Below the pieces are notes generated by a model. It worked only from the letters and a program-made list of their open reading frames with translations, did not search any database and had not been told where the DNA came from. Below, one piece after another: positions 25,801 through 40,800 of a stretch of 64,000 bases of DNA (positions are counted from its first letter, which is position 1; every line of letters begins with the position of its first letter). Source of the stretch: Pseudoips prasinana (Eukaryota; Arthropoda; Insecta; Lepidoptera; Nolidae); NCBI GenBank assembly GCA_951640165.1, contig OX621236.1, positions 34,526,948 through 34,590,947 on the forward strand, in the 5' to 3' direction. The position numbers were made by a program, and so were the translations under genes.

Positions 25801-28800
25801 CTTCATAACTGCGATTGGACCCTCGCCTCTATGGTCGGTGTTGATCCCGTGTCCTGACCTTTTATTCTGTGCCAAGGTATGTAAAACTAAATCTGTCTCT
25901 TCACTTCAGCGGGATTCTAATAATAATTTCAGAACTACTAAGTAATAGCTATTTAGTCGGTCTGTCGGCATAATTGAAGTAATTGAAATAAACTTAAGGA
26001 AGATGTGTCAATAATATCTGTGTTACAAAACTAGACGGATTATGTCATCCATTATAACATTTTTTTTAATTACCTTAACTGCTATTAAAAAAAATAAAAA
26101 ATCAGGTTCGCTCTAGTGTCATTAATGCACTCATGTCAGGAGGAACTTTATAAACGTTATAATTGGAATTGAGATTTAACAGTGTTATAAGAAAATGGTA
26201 TTATTAATTTTTATTAGTCTGCAGTACCTATGTTTTTGTACCTAATAAATAAAAAATATAATTGACGAACAGAAAGTACATCCAGACTCAGAACAACTAT
26301 TTCATCATCATCATCATATCAGCTGAAAGACGTCCACTGCTGGACAAAGGCCTCCCCCAAAGATCTCCACAATTGCCGGTCTTGGAAATCGCTGGATGCG
26401 GAAAACAACTATTTATCGTACAGAAATAGCTGTCCTGCGCGGAAATGGAACCCGAGACACGAGGTGGCGTGGAGACTGTCGTAACCGCTAACTATTTGTT
26501 CATTTGTTTGCCTAAACTCAATTTTAACATCACTATTCTGACAAGTACAACGAGGGCACGTGAATAAATTTAATTTCATTTAGCGATAATAATTTCCTGA
26601 ACATTTTAACAATTAGTACTTTCCGTCAAATAATTACTTTTATAAGGTTTTTCTGGTCGTTTTTTATTATTGTAATATTCATAGGAATTTTAATTTTTTA
26701 ACATTACGTTGCGTTATTATTTGTTAATAATGTGTATATCTTTATCTGACAAACAATTTAAAATCATGAAGTAGTTTTGGATTATATTTATTACAAGAAT
26801 GAAAAATTGAATATTTACTTTTTATAATATTAGTTTGCACTATATTGACAATAGATGGTATTATTAGTCGATTTCGAATGTAAGGTACACACACAATAGT
26901 TGTAAAATAAAATTTAGCGGAAATGCCGCGTTACAAGATGCACCCAGCGTTTCGTAAGTAAGCGGCGCGGGTTAAGCATCTACGCGCGTAAATAGACGAT
27001 AGATGGGTAACAGCAAATATGATTTTATTTTTGAGCATCTCCGTACTTAGTAGGGTAGGGTAAGCTGTCTTGTCTAGCTTTAGTCATGAGACAACAATCG
27101 TTTAGCTACGCTTAGATATATATAGCCTATCAAGTCACTCGTACAACTCCGTCAGAGGGTAACCACTACTCACACCAAAAATAATAATTATAATGACGTA
27201 ACACAAACGATAGACAAAGTATTGTGTGGCCTACTGAAAATATAATTTCAATAAAGAATTAATGGCACACGGAAATATAATAACCAGAAGTTTTATTTTA
27301 TCTTACCAGCGAGGAAAATTTTCTACGAAAATGAAAGTAAACGTTTTTCCTTTTGATGTAATTATAGTATTAGGTTGACTCCTCTCGACTATATTGTCAC
27401 CTGAAACTCAATACTTTTATAAGGAAAATGTTGTCTATTCAATTCTGTACCATAAAGAAAGAAGTTGTTTGCACAGCTTTCTTAAAAATACATTAAGATA
27501 AAGTTTGGCTTGAGACATGTTTAATTTGTACATGTAAGTTATTTTATAGCAATCGACATTGTTCACTGATATCAAAATTACATGTGAAATATAATCTGAA
27601 TATATTTTTCGCCGATTGGTAAATGCTTGCCTTTCACACCGCAGGGCGTGGGTTCGATTTCCACCCAGGACAAATAATTGTGTGCGTAAACATACCTGTT
27701 TGTCCTGTCTGGGTGTAATTATCTATATAAGTATGTATTTACAAAAGAAACTTAGTTTATGTTATATATCAGTTATTTGGTTTCCAAAGTACAAGCTCTG
27801 CTTAGTTTGGGATCAGATAGCCTTGTATGAATTATATCGTTATCCCAAATATAATTTTATTATTATATTTGGATCACTAAACATTGATTTAAAAATGCAC
27901 TTGGAGCGTTGACAGGCCCCCTACAAGATGGGCCGATGATCTCTTAATTGTCGCTCGAAACCGCTGGATGAAATTGACGACTGGCAGTTATAGAAATCTC
28001 TTGGGAATACCTTTGTCAAGCAGTGGTCGTTTTTCGGCCGATACTAAGATGGCACGTGGAGTACGAAGATATTATCTATGGCATAATGCCTAAGGGTAAA
28101 ATTTTATGTCTTGTTTAATATGACGTTTACAGTTTGCCTAAGAGTATTTCACTGCTTCACCGGAAAATAAAGATGAACGGTATATCAAGCAAAATATAAT
28201 TACTATTACAATAGCATAGGGCGAACTACAACTCACTATAACAACTGATTTGAATAAATAAATACCTTTGGATAGTAACATACTGCCGTCTCATCCCAAA
28301 CTAAGCAGAGCCTGTAACTATGGCAACCAAATAACTGATATAAATATTTTTCTAAATACATTCACGTTACGAGTTTAGATAAATTACACCCAAACACAGA
28401 ATAAAAAGTCGTGCTTACCACACAAATCCTTGATTACGGAAAAAACAAATGAAATTCGAAAATAATAAACTCTAAAACATTCCTTTTTTAAATAAGATTT
28501 AATAATATTTGTGGCCAGTATGTATGATAATTACAACAGAAAATATTCAACCATTCGAAAATTATGAACTTCCTAACATTCGTTTTTTAAATAAGATTTA
28601 GTATTATTTGTGGCCAGTATATAGATAATTACAACAGGAAATATTCAACCTTTTTTGCGTTCCTCCAAATTTATTCACAAGTGTATAAAGAATATTCTAC
28701 CTTTGTTATTATCATCGCACGTAAAGACGTATATTGGCCTCACAAATCATAATCTCAATGGCATAATTGTGTTGACAGATTTATAGCACAGACTAGAAAG

Positions 28801-31800
28801 CAACCTACGTTATGACCTATTGTATGGTCGAAAACCGAGATAATAACTCAGTAGATTTATGAAGAAACTTCCATTTGAATTAATCATGACCTGAACAATT
28901 ACGAAAAGGCCCCTTTGGGGTACTCGCCTGTTGGTCTAGTGGTTAGTGGGGTCATGGATTCGATGCCCACCCATGGGAAATCTTTGTGTGATATGATAAG
29001 CACGATAATTTGTTCGTAAGTATGTTTATCAGTTGCCTGAATGCCACAGTACAAGCTGTGTTTTAGTTGTCTCATGACATTTATTTATTTCATACTGTGA
29101 TATGCTAACTGTAATCTATACATATAATAAAATCGTAGGAAAGTCAAAACTGTACATTGAATATTTTTTAAAAAGAATACTTGGGGTGTGATCTACAATC
29201 GATATCGAAGCCAAAAATATAGTTCTTAGAATTTTTGTCTGTGTGTCAGTTTGTCTGTATGTATGTCCGGGCTAAACTCAAAAAGTATTGCATGGATTTA
29301 CTTCAAATTTTGCATGAATATTACTAAGAGTAAAGGCTACATATTATCACGCTATCACCTACGGGGGAGGAGCTGTGATAATTTATAAAATTTAACGCGG
29401 GTAAAACCGCGGGGCATTAACTATATATTCGTAACTAGCTGTGCCCCGCGGTTTTACCCGCGTTAAATTTTATAAATCATCACAGCTCCTTCACCGTAGG
29501 TGATAGCGTGATGATATGTAGCCTATGTGTTGACCCGACCTCTTAGTAATATTCATGCAAAATTTGAAGTAAATCCATGCAGTACTTTTTGAGTTTAGCC
29601 CGGACATACATACAGAAAACCAAACAAAAATTATAAAAACTATATTTTTGGCTTCCATATTAATTGTAGATTACACCCCATGTATCCTTTAAAAAAATAC
29701 TCAATGTACAGTTTTGACTTTCCTACTATTTTATTATATGTATAGAAGATACCATAATAAATTGATTTCCTATATGAGTAAACAAGAAAAGACGGTCGGA
29801 CATATGTTGAATTTAATAAAGATAGCCTTTAAAAATATGACTCAAATAAATTCAGAAAACTCTTTATAAATATAAGTCTGAAAAGATCTTGGCCGGGATT
29901 AAGTGGGGATGCTTTGTCCCGTTCTCGCAATAAAACTTTTATTATGGGGAATCTATGGCTTCACTACGTCATATGTTAGAATGTATAGCGCGTACTACAA
30001 CCTAACATGATCTTTGAATACTTATAACTTCGTTAGTTTTAAGGAAATTGGAATTTTGTTTTTACTGTTAGACTTTATTCAGTCTTAATAGCGGCCGTTC
30101 TTAATAGAACAATCAAAAAATCCTGTGATTTTATGAGTTTGACCAGCCGTAATCTTGACAAGAATCCGAAAAGTACTGAAATCTCAGGACAAATCCTGAG
30201 ATATGGTAGGTAAAGGAGACGTCATAATATTGTCGTAGGCTAATAAATAATAAAAATAGTTATTTCGGTATCTTATACTACTACAATTTATCTTATATGG
30301 TAGGTAAAGGAGACATATTGTCGTAGGCTAATAAATAAAAAAAATAAAAATAGTTTATTTCGGTATCTTATACTACTACAATTTATCTTATATGGTAGGT
30401 GAAGGAGACATATTGTCGTAGGCTAATAAATAAAAAAAAACTTGTGTGTACTTATGTACACGCGTTAGAAGTTATACTTCTTAATATACAACTTGAACAT
30501 AGTTATCAATTTTCATACCACCTAGAACTAACTTCATGCTGTTATTTTTAGTGTGTTTTTAGAGTGAATTTTCGATTCGACAGAGAGCACCATGCGCGCG
30601 CATCGTAAAAATTCACTCTCATACCACCTAGAACTAACTTCATGCTGTTAAATTTTTTGGTGTCGGTGTGCGCGCGCATCGTAAAAATTCACTCTCATCA
30701 TTTTTCTCCATCGCGCCAAAAGAAGTATAACTTCAAAAATAAAAATAGTTCATTTCGGTATCTTATACTACTACAATTTATCTTACATAGTAGGCTAACT
30801 GTAAACCATAAATAGAAAGAAAACAATGCCCGTCTACAACTAGTAAAAGCACTTTGGACCCATTAAACCAATTTTCAACCTCGTCAAAAAATCTTTCACG
30901 AAATTTGGGACAGCGAAAATATCTACCTATTTATAATTTCACCTTTGTTGCTCCATTTAGCGTAAAATGGTTACTTAGTCCCTTTTAGTGATATGGCCGC
31001 ATGTTACATAACATCGTGCTTTTATCCCGCATTAGGATGTCCTATTTATGTATCCACTGACACAATACGCAGACTCAGAACAACTATATATGAAGCACAC
31101 AAATTAATGTCGATGAGATCGAGGCAGATTTACAAGCGCGCCGAGATATCGCGGCAACTGCTTCGATCATTTCGCTACAAGTACTGATGCATACAAGCTT
31201 ATTATATTATTGGTTTTTAATATCTTAGCCGGTTTTGAGCGCGTTGAACGTATTTGATACGGACTGATGCCACAATTGATAGTTTTGAAGTGAAAAGTTC
31301 ATTAACGGCGTTGTGTACACAGGACACGTGACCTGATCGAATATTCGTAAGACGGGGGGTCTGTTTTTTTATTTGTACTGGCCGTTTATACACTCACATT
31401 ACCGCAGCATTTTTTCTTAATTATGTTAGATTTTTTACAGCCGACTGCCTAACCAAATATAGTTCTATTTAAAAAAAAATTATCCCACCATAGGGAGGGA
31501 AGCAATTACTAGGAGTCTTTACCACACAAAGGGCAGTAGCATTTTCCACTCACTACTCGGATCAAATAAAGACAACTTTCCGAGTATGATAAACAAAAAT
31601 TAATTTTCACTTAAATAAATAAAATAAAAAAGGTTTTTAGTCACGTAGACTTTAACAAAGCGCTTGTAAATAATACTTCTTTCGGCAGTCATCCAAAGAC
31701 TGCCTCGCATATTTTTTTTCACCATCGACCATGAGAACAAAAATTCATTGAACCGTATTCTAGGAAACAAAACTTATTTCTTATAAATAGAAAAAAAGCC

Positions 31801-34800
31801 GCCTCCACGATGATGGCGTCATAAGTGGTTTCGAATTTCGAACACTCTCATATCGTTTGTATAAATATTTTCGTGGAAGATGGTGTAAATGTTTTTGTGC
31901 GCTGATAGATTGGCTCTTGAACTTGTCTATGAGCATAATATTTATAAAAGAAATATTTATTCATTCTTTGAGCCGCAAGTTTAATACAGGAAATAATTTA
32001 AATGTTTGAAACAGTTTATCAAATACTGAAACTACGTTGGTAATCTATATAAATAAAAAGACAAGTCCTGACTGACTGACTGACTCATCAACGCCCAGCC
32101 CAAACCCTTGGACCTAGAAATCTGAAATTTTGCACAAATGTTTGTTTTATAATGTAGACAAGGAATAAGGAAGGATTTTTCGAAATCCAACCCCTAAGGG
32201 GGTAAAACAGGGGCGCTAAGTTAGTATGAAACTTTGCCGTTTTTAAAGTTTAAGGTATAAAAATTGGTATTTGGTCTTCCAGTTAAAAATAAAAAATCAC
32301 GTATTTCAGGGTTTTTGGAAATTCCACCCCCAAGGGCGAAAAATAGGGGATGTAAGTTTGTATGGAAAATGTGACAATTTTTAAGTTAAACGCATGAAAA
32401 TTGGTATTTGGCCTTTTAGTTAAAAGTAAAAAATATATATTTCAGCATTTTTGGAAATTCCAGCCCCAAGAGCGTAAAATAGGGGGTGTAAGTTTGTATG
32501 AAAAATGTGTAAATTTTTAAGTTAAACACATGAAAATAGGTATTAAGCATTTCAGTTAAAAATTAAAAATATATATTTCAGGATTTTTGGGAATTCCACC
32601 CCTTAGGGCGTAAAATAGGGCATGTAAGTTTGTATGAAAAATGCGACTTTTTTGAAGTTAAACCCATGAAAATTTGGAATTTGACCTTTCAGTTAAAAAT
32701 AAAAATATGTATTCCAGGATTTTTGAAAATTCCACCCCGAAAGGCACATAAAATAGGTGATGTAAGTTTATACTGACTGACATATCAACGCACAGCCTAA
32801 ACGGCTGGAGTTAAAGACTTGACATTTTGACAGAAGGTTCCTTTTATGACGTAGGCATCCACTAAAGAAGGGTTTTTGAAAATTCCACCCCCAAGGGTGT
32901 AAAATGGGGATGTAAGTTTATACTGACTGACATATCAACGCACAGCCTAAACGGCTGGAGTTAAAGACTTGACATTTTGACAGAAGGTTCCTTTTATGAC
33001 GTAGGCATCCACTAAAGAAGGGTTTTTGAAAATTCCACCCCCAAGGGTGTAAAATTGGGGATGTAAGTTTGTATGTGAGTAAATGTGAAACGTTTTAAGT
33101 TAAACGCATGAAAATTGTTATTTGGCATTTCAGTTAAAAATTTAAAATATATATTTCTGAATATTTGAGAATCCCCCCCCCCCCCTAAGGTTAGGTTTTA
33201 TTCAATTTATATTGCTTATTTGTTTTAAAAGTTATATTTTTTAGATTAAGCTTAAGTAATAAGTAGTTACATTGGTCACCATTCAAAATTGTCGCGGACA
33301 AAGTCGCGGGCACCAGCTAGTTGTTTATATATTCATACTGAATTTACTCGTAAGACGCATCTGTTGATTACTACTATACTTATCGTATTGGCAGTAGTTT
33401 TCCTAGTGGCAGAGTTATTCCGCCGCCCAGTGTGCCTCTGACATGGCTTAACGACTGTTGTCTAATGACTACAACCGAGACCGACAGCTCATGCCCTCCG
33501 AAGTGCGGAGACGTTCAGAAATTAAACCTGTTGTATCCAAGAGTCTTGGTCAACCCCTCTAAATCTCAAACTCTCATTATTGGTGGCAGATAGACCTTAA
33601 GTGTTTAACACCTTAAATGTTTCAGCCATACCTCCTGTTCTTTTTGATGATTTGTATAAGGTATAGTACCATATACAAAATTTGCCAAAAATTTAGGTGT
33701 TTTAATCGACTGTAATCTTTTTGCGGGGGTAAACAGGAGGGTATACTGCTCTTTTCAATCTATCAAACGTCTCCAAAAATTCTTACCATTTCAGACTAAA
33801 GTTACTCTCACTCATTCACTTCTACTCCCTCTTCTTGACTATGCTGATGTCTGTTTTCTTGATGCAACAGAAAAACTTCTAGATAAGCTCGAATGCCTGC
33901 AGAACTTATGCATCCGCTTCATTTTCGGCATACGGACGACTACGTGTCGGAGTTCCGGACTCAATTGAGGTGTTTGCCTATTCGGCGACCTCGGGATTGT
34001 CAAATCCTTTCGCTACTTTATTCCATCCTTCATAACTCTGTTGCTCCCATCCCGAACATCTGGAACATGGCGCAAAAGGGATACATCGGAGGGTATGCTG
34101 CTCCGATGTGCCCCTTTTGCACACATTCCCACTGCCTAATAAAAAAAAATGTGAGCCGTCACGGGACGCCTGACAGATGTAAAACATCGACATTATTTTG
34201 AAAAAGTAATATGCAGAAGTCGAAGTCGAAGTATAAGTCGCAGTTGAAGTCGAAGTATAAGTCGCAGTCGAAGTCGAAGTATAAGTCGCAGTCGAAGTCG
34301 AAGTCGAAGTATAAGTCGCAGTCGAAGTCGAAGTATAAGTCGCAGTCGAAGTCGAAGTCGATGTTGAAGTCGAAGTATAAGTCGCAGTCGAAGTCAAAGT
34401 CGAAGTCATGTCGAAGTCGAAGTATAAGTCGCAGTCGAAGTCGAAGTCGAAGTCGAAGTCGAAGTATAAGTCGCAGTCGAAGTCGAAGTATAAGTCGCAG
34501 TCGAAGTCAAAGTCGAAGTCAAGTCGAAGTTCAAGTAGAAGTCGAAGTCGAAGTCGAAAAGAACATATTGTGATAGGAACTAAAAAAAAAAACACGGCAT
34601 GCGTCGCCACGCCAGAAATCTGTTTTACGTGCGGCTATAGATGTTTCACGTCAAAAAGAAAAAGATACATAGAAGGCACTGCTTCCCGACTACCTAATGT
34701 ATCATTTGGTCGCGTTTTACACCACCCACAGTATTGTATACGGTGGCACTGTTATTCTTTTTAAAGCACTTCAGCTTGGCAATTCTTAACGAGCTTTGCC

Positions 34801-37800
34801 ACACTTAACTTACTCACAAATACATAACACTCCTCTTTGCCTCTGGGTTTCAATAATGGACCTTCAAGGTAAGTGAAATGAATTGTAGGCAATACGTAAC
34901 AGAGTCAGGTAACAAAGGAGCCGTCCATGATGATCGGTTACCTCGAGGGCCGCATTCATCGAACTGAAAGGGCCAGCAACGCTGTGTTACACAATAGTGC
35001 TGATCAGGCCTTCATTATTCTATTGTTGTGCTTTTAATAACTTTTCATGTAAAAATGTAAGTAGCCTTGTTTGTTTATACAAAAATACTACAAAATTAAT
35101 AAATAAATATCTCGGGACAACTGACATAGTGCCATTTGATTCCATTCTTGGCAGAAAACTGATCATCGTACTTATATAATTATTTATTTATACTTACATA
35201 AATAATTGTGCACATCACACCAAGAATGGCCTGGGCAGGGATCAAATCTACGACGTCTGGTTTAGCAGTCAGACCCACAAGCCAGTCAATATGTTCAACT
35301 TATTTCTATTAATATTTTGGTTGTTCCAGGCGACTTATGTAAAGCATTTTTGTGTTTTGGGTTTTTTGAAGAGATTGCTTTAGGTGCGTTTAATATTTTT
35401 TGGGTGAACAAAAATCATGGAACTCGCAACATCTTCACTGAACGCAGTCCATGCGCTGATGTATGCTGATGTAATTTTTTGTGAGCAAAAAACGTGAAAC
35501 TCGCGTCGTCGTCACCGGATGCTTCCCATGAGCAATATGTATACTGCGTATATGTATACATAGATATACCATGCCTTACGCTCACGGGCTTAAAGTTAAC
35601 CCTGAAAAAACCCAGGTTATTCTGATTGGCAGCTCACGTATGATTGCTAAAGTACCTTGGAATCAACTCCCTCAACAACATTTTGATGGAAGTTTTCTGC
35701 AGTGGAGCGATAGTGTTAAAAATGTGTCCTATTTGATAATTGTCTAACCTGGAATGTACAGCTGCAGAATATTAGTCGCTAATTATACGCCTCGTTTGGC
35801 TCATTAAGGCGACTACGTAACTTCTTGCCAATTGCCACCAAAATCACGCTTTCCCAATCTCTGCTTCTCCCAATACTAGATTATGCAAATGTCAGCTATT
35901 TTGTTCTCACTAAAAACCAGCTTGATAAACTTGAGCGACTCCAGAATGTTTGAATGCATTAGATTCATATTTGGTCTGCGCAAATATGATCACGTTTCAG
36001 AATTTCGAAATAAGCTCAAGTGGTTACCTATACGCCTTCGCCGGAATACTCATATTCTATCATTCTTGTATAGTATACTGTTTCTTCCGTCTACTCCTTC
36101 TTACCTCAAAAACCGATTTTCATTTCTCCATTAATGACATTTGAAGTGCTTAAGATCTACCGAAAATTAAAAATGCCCGCTCATTCCATCAGTATTCTCG
36201 ACAAACCTTTCTCTGTAAAAGTGTCCGTCTCTGGAATGAGCTTCCAATTACCATACGGCAAATCATTGCGTGAATTAAAAAAAAACTTTTAAAGGATCAT
36301 TATTTATCACTATCAGTTCATCAGTATGTCTTCAATGTTATAGATGACTGCTATTACAGTATATACATATATATGTATGTATACGATTATATGTAGTTTA
36401 TGGTATTAGTATATATCTAGTATATTATTTATAAATATTTAAATGTACGTAGTAGAATGCATATTAGAATGTTTTTTTTTTTTTTTTTTTTTTTAGTATG
36501 TATGTAGTATGTACCCAAAAGTACCTTTATCTCTGCAACTACCCGTGACTGTATTCTTTCTCCTATATACTAAGTAGGTTATCTGGAAGAGATCACATTT
36601 TAGTGACGAGACCGTCAATTGTACTGTTCTCTGTAATGTACATTGTTCTTGTATTGGTTAATTTCTTGGTGTACAATAAAGAGTTTAATAATATTAATAA
36701 TTATTTAGATTAGAACTGCAAAAATTAGTTTCCTTCTTTTATCGGCAGTCCCCATAGCACATGCTTTTTTTAATACGCCAAGAAGGTTCTCATTGCTACA
36801 CGTAACAGGAAGCTCAGGCCAATTAACAAAATAAAATTAACATTTAATTAGATGCACGAGTCGGTTTTTGCGAGAGTCTCTGTACTTTGTACATTAAGGG
36901 CATTAGACAAGCTGTGTGTCTGTAAAACACATTTTTGGTTTGGTACTAAAATCGGCAATATTAATTCAAAGTGCACAAAAACAATGGAAAAGTTGTATAA
37001 TAATGATTTTTTTTAACTTAAAGTTTAGGCTTTAATTTTCTATAAATCTACCTACTTGTTAGCAAATTGTAGCCCAATTTATTATTTTAAATAGTAAACT
37101 AAAATCATCGAACGTCGTCCAAATCTGTTGCACAACTTTTATTTTGTTTACATTTTATTGAATAAACTTTATATTTAAGTATCCCAGAAAATATTTGACG
37201 GTTATATTGTTACACTTTGTTTGTATGTTTGTAAAATATCCTCGACTATTGCTGTTCTGATAGGCAAAACTTCTAAACGAAATAAATTTTCTAAAACTAC
37301 AGTTTGCCATAATACCTCATATTGTACACAAATAAGCAGTAAATAATGTAGAAAAGCATGTATTTACAAAGTTAGCTTTGTATAAATAGAATTTAGTACA
37401 CGTGCTCAAAGATGCTGTTTTTACAAATACTACGTAAATATTGTTTGGTTTGACTAGTTTCAACGGAGAATTGTTTTTCGTGTAAATCATTGTTAATAGG
37501 ATTATCGTAAGCTGGATTAACTGATTTAGACCATTTTTTCTTCATTACAAACGGAGATTGTGTATTGACGAAACAGTAACAAAGATTTTCATTTCTTTAT
37601 TCTGTGATTTTATTACCAAAATATCATCAACATTATATCAGCCAAATGAGTGCTGTGCAAAAGCTTCCCCCAAGGTACTCCACATTGGCTAGTCATCCAG
37701 CAGCTTGCAAGATTGTCGGTCCACCTTGTGGTGGGCCTGCCCACACTGCGTATTTCGGTTCGTGGTCGACACTCGAGAACCTTTACCTAATATATTTTTC

Positions 37801-40800
37801 TTTTGATGATGATTCTTGCCCACAGTACAGAAGGCGATCTCCAGCTAACGGTGGCTTTACACTTAAATTAAAAGACATTGAAGTAGACACTAAGTGTGTG
37901 GTCTCCTATAATACGATTATGTCACGGAAATTTCTGCCACATATTAATGTAGAATCTTGCAATTCTGTTAAATTGATAAAGTACAGACGCCAGCACATCA
38001 ATCTACCCCAATCTGTCAAATTTCCCCAATGTAAAGTGAACCTTATGCTTATGAGATAAAGTTGAAAATCTATAAAAGAGATTTGAAAGATTGGGGTAGC
38101 TGGATGTGCTGGCGACTGTACATTAATAAGGGCAGTTATCAGGCGGACTTTGTGCTAGAAAACAAAAAGGACGAACTTAAATAATATGAGAGTGGGCGTT
38201 ATTTGAGTAATTGTTTGGAGGGCCTTAAGTTTTTACACACATGAAGGGTATCCCGCAGTCTTACAACGTGTCTATTTTAATTCTGACAACCTCGCCGACA
38301 AAGATTCACCGAAATCGATACTGTTAGTAGTTTTTGATTTATGTTCAGACGCACTAAGTCTTTCCGTAAAATTTTGGCACACGTATTCATTGGAAATTCT
38401 AGCACCCGAATTAAAAACAAACAAAAAGTTTCCAATGAAATACTGCGCTAAGTGCAGTATTTTGATTTCTTTGTCAAAAGATAATTTACTCGTGCTAGTT
38501 TCACAAGATCAAATGCCGAACTTCGTGTTCATAAAATATAACAATTTTTTATTTTATTGTCATGTTTATTTAACATATAAATCCCTACCCTATAATAAAG
38601 GTTAATATATTTTGTAATTATTAAAACATTTTAAAATAATATATATCAAAATTAGTAACACAAAAAAAATCTAATAAAAATCGTATTAGAACCATTATCT
38701 ACTACTACGCGGACGAAGTCGCAGATAAAAGCTAGTGTATTTATAAAGATACCGAGAATATTTTACAGTTACGAGGAAACGGCCCTTAGCATATTAGGGT
38801 AACCACTGCCCACCCGAGAAGTAAGTAACGATAAACGGTGTCACGATAACTTGTAAGGAGAAACCTAAAACATTTTTGAAACAAATTTAATAATAAATAA
38901 TGCAAACTTTTACAAACGGTATGATATACCATTCATTTTATTACTTTGTAGCGAATCGAGAGCAGATTGTACAGAAAAGATTTATACTTCGTAGAAGTGT
39001 TAAATAAAGTAGAATATTGTAAATTAAAATTCAGAATTCATTTTTTCCATACTAAATTTACACGGCCTGCCAGGAATGGCTTTGAGGTTAATTTATGGAA
39101 ATGGGTGCGAGGGGTATACCAGCAAAATCCCTCTACAACCTATTAAAAGACTTAGGATTATCAAGAACTTCCGTAAGTTCTATATTAGAACGAGTATCCT
39201 AAGCGGCTTTATAAAACATACCCAATATGGCTAGGCAGAGTGGGAACACTGAGATGCAGAGAAGGTGAGCGTAGATGCATCACAGGAGGCCCCCTTAAAC
39301 CTTAAACGTCTGAGTCGCATGTCTCAGACTCTGTTGAGTCTTCCCTCCTCTACCTCGCAATGGACCCCGTGTCCGCACGGTGAATCCAAGGAATGCTAAG
39401 AATTAGGTCTTCTATAATACAAAAGAATGGCTAATGAAATTTTTCTCCTTCCGATCCTCAATCGGACGATCGACCCGCTTTTTCATATAAACCTTGAGCG
39501 GCAATTACATTAAATGTCCTTAAAACCTCTTATGTATTTTATTTCTTCTTCTGTGGGGAGGGTTTTTATTAAACGGATTGTGACCCCGGTCTCCATTATC
39601 CGGTGAAGCAGTGGAAGCCTCCTAAGTTAAATGTAAACGTGCTATAGAACAATACCAAAATCCTGAAAACTTGGAAATTACGTTCACGAATGCGAGTAAA
39701 GTATCATTTTACAGGTATTTACCAACGTACAGACAGCACAGCAAGCTACCCCAATCTGTCAAATTTCCCCAATTAAAAATGAAGCTTATGCTTTTGTGAT
39801 AAAGTTGAAAATCTATAAAAGAAATTTTACAGATTGTGGTAACTGGATGTGCTGGGGTCTGTACATCAATCTACCTTCAGTATAATGAATTCTTAAAAGG
39901 TACTTTATGCCGACAAGTAAAAGTCTTAAGGACCGCACTAAAAGGACCCGAACTTATCATTTTCACATTTACAAGACCGCAACGTGCCGCAAGTACCCGC
40001 TTTGATGACAGCATAACATTTTTATCAGCAAGCGATAAAATTAGAGGGATATTCCATGTAAATGATGACGGTAAAACTGTAGTATGATGGATATCATGCT
40101 TCGTCGAGCGTCAAATGTGACGAACCTTTTCAATTTTATGTTTACTGAATAATTCGTGGTTTCAATAAAATATCTTATTTTCAATGTAATGTCTAAAATA
40201 AATGTGTGTATTTTTGGGGAAAGGTCGATCTTTTCCGCGAAAAAAACAATGCCACCAATTGTAGCTAAAAGTTATATACTAATTTTAATATTTATTTTAA
40301 TTGTTTAATTTAATTTAATTTGGTATTTTGGAAGAATACAACGACATGCAAATGGTTATACAAATAAGATCAATAAATGCTAATAACAAGCTTCCACAAT
40401 TAGTTTGCAACATGGTGGCATCGGAAGAACAGAAAGACGCAGCGTGGGCAGGTCCCCTACAATTATAACTTTTGAAATAATAATAATATCTAGGGACAAT
40501 GCCACAGATCATCCTAGCCCCAAACTAAGCAAAGCTTGTACTATGGGTACCAGGCGACGATATACATACTTATATAGATAGATACATACTTATATATATA
40601 GAAATTGTTTGTTTAATACGCGTGCGAAGCCGGGGCGAGCTGCTAGTATTAAATAATAAACTTGAAGGCTTTCGTCATGGGGTATATTGTGGGTGAACAT
40701 GTTTGTCTTCGTATCAAAAGTGATTGTTATTGGTCGTCCTGGGAAATTCACACCGTAGAAGTAACGAAAAATGACCTATGAATGCTTCCACCGCTGGACT

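Noticed and set aside
33978..34764. Overlapping 118- to 210-codon Lys/Ser- and Thr/Ser-rich open frames on both strands
   Set aside because: Artefacts of the hexanucleotide satellite at 34211-34560.
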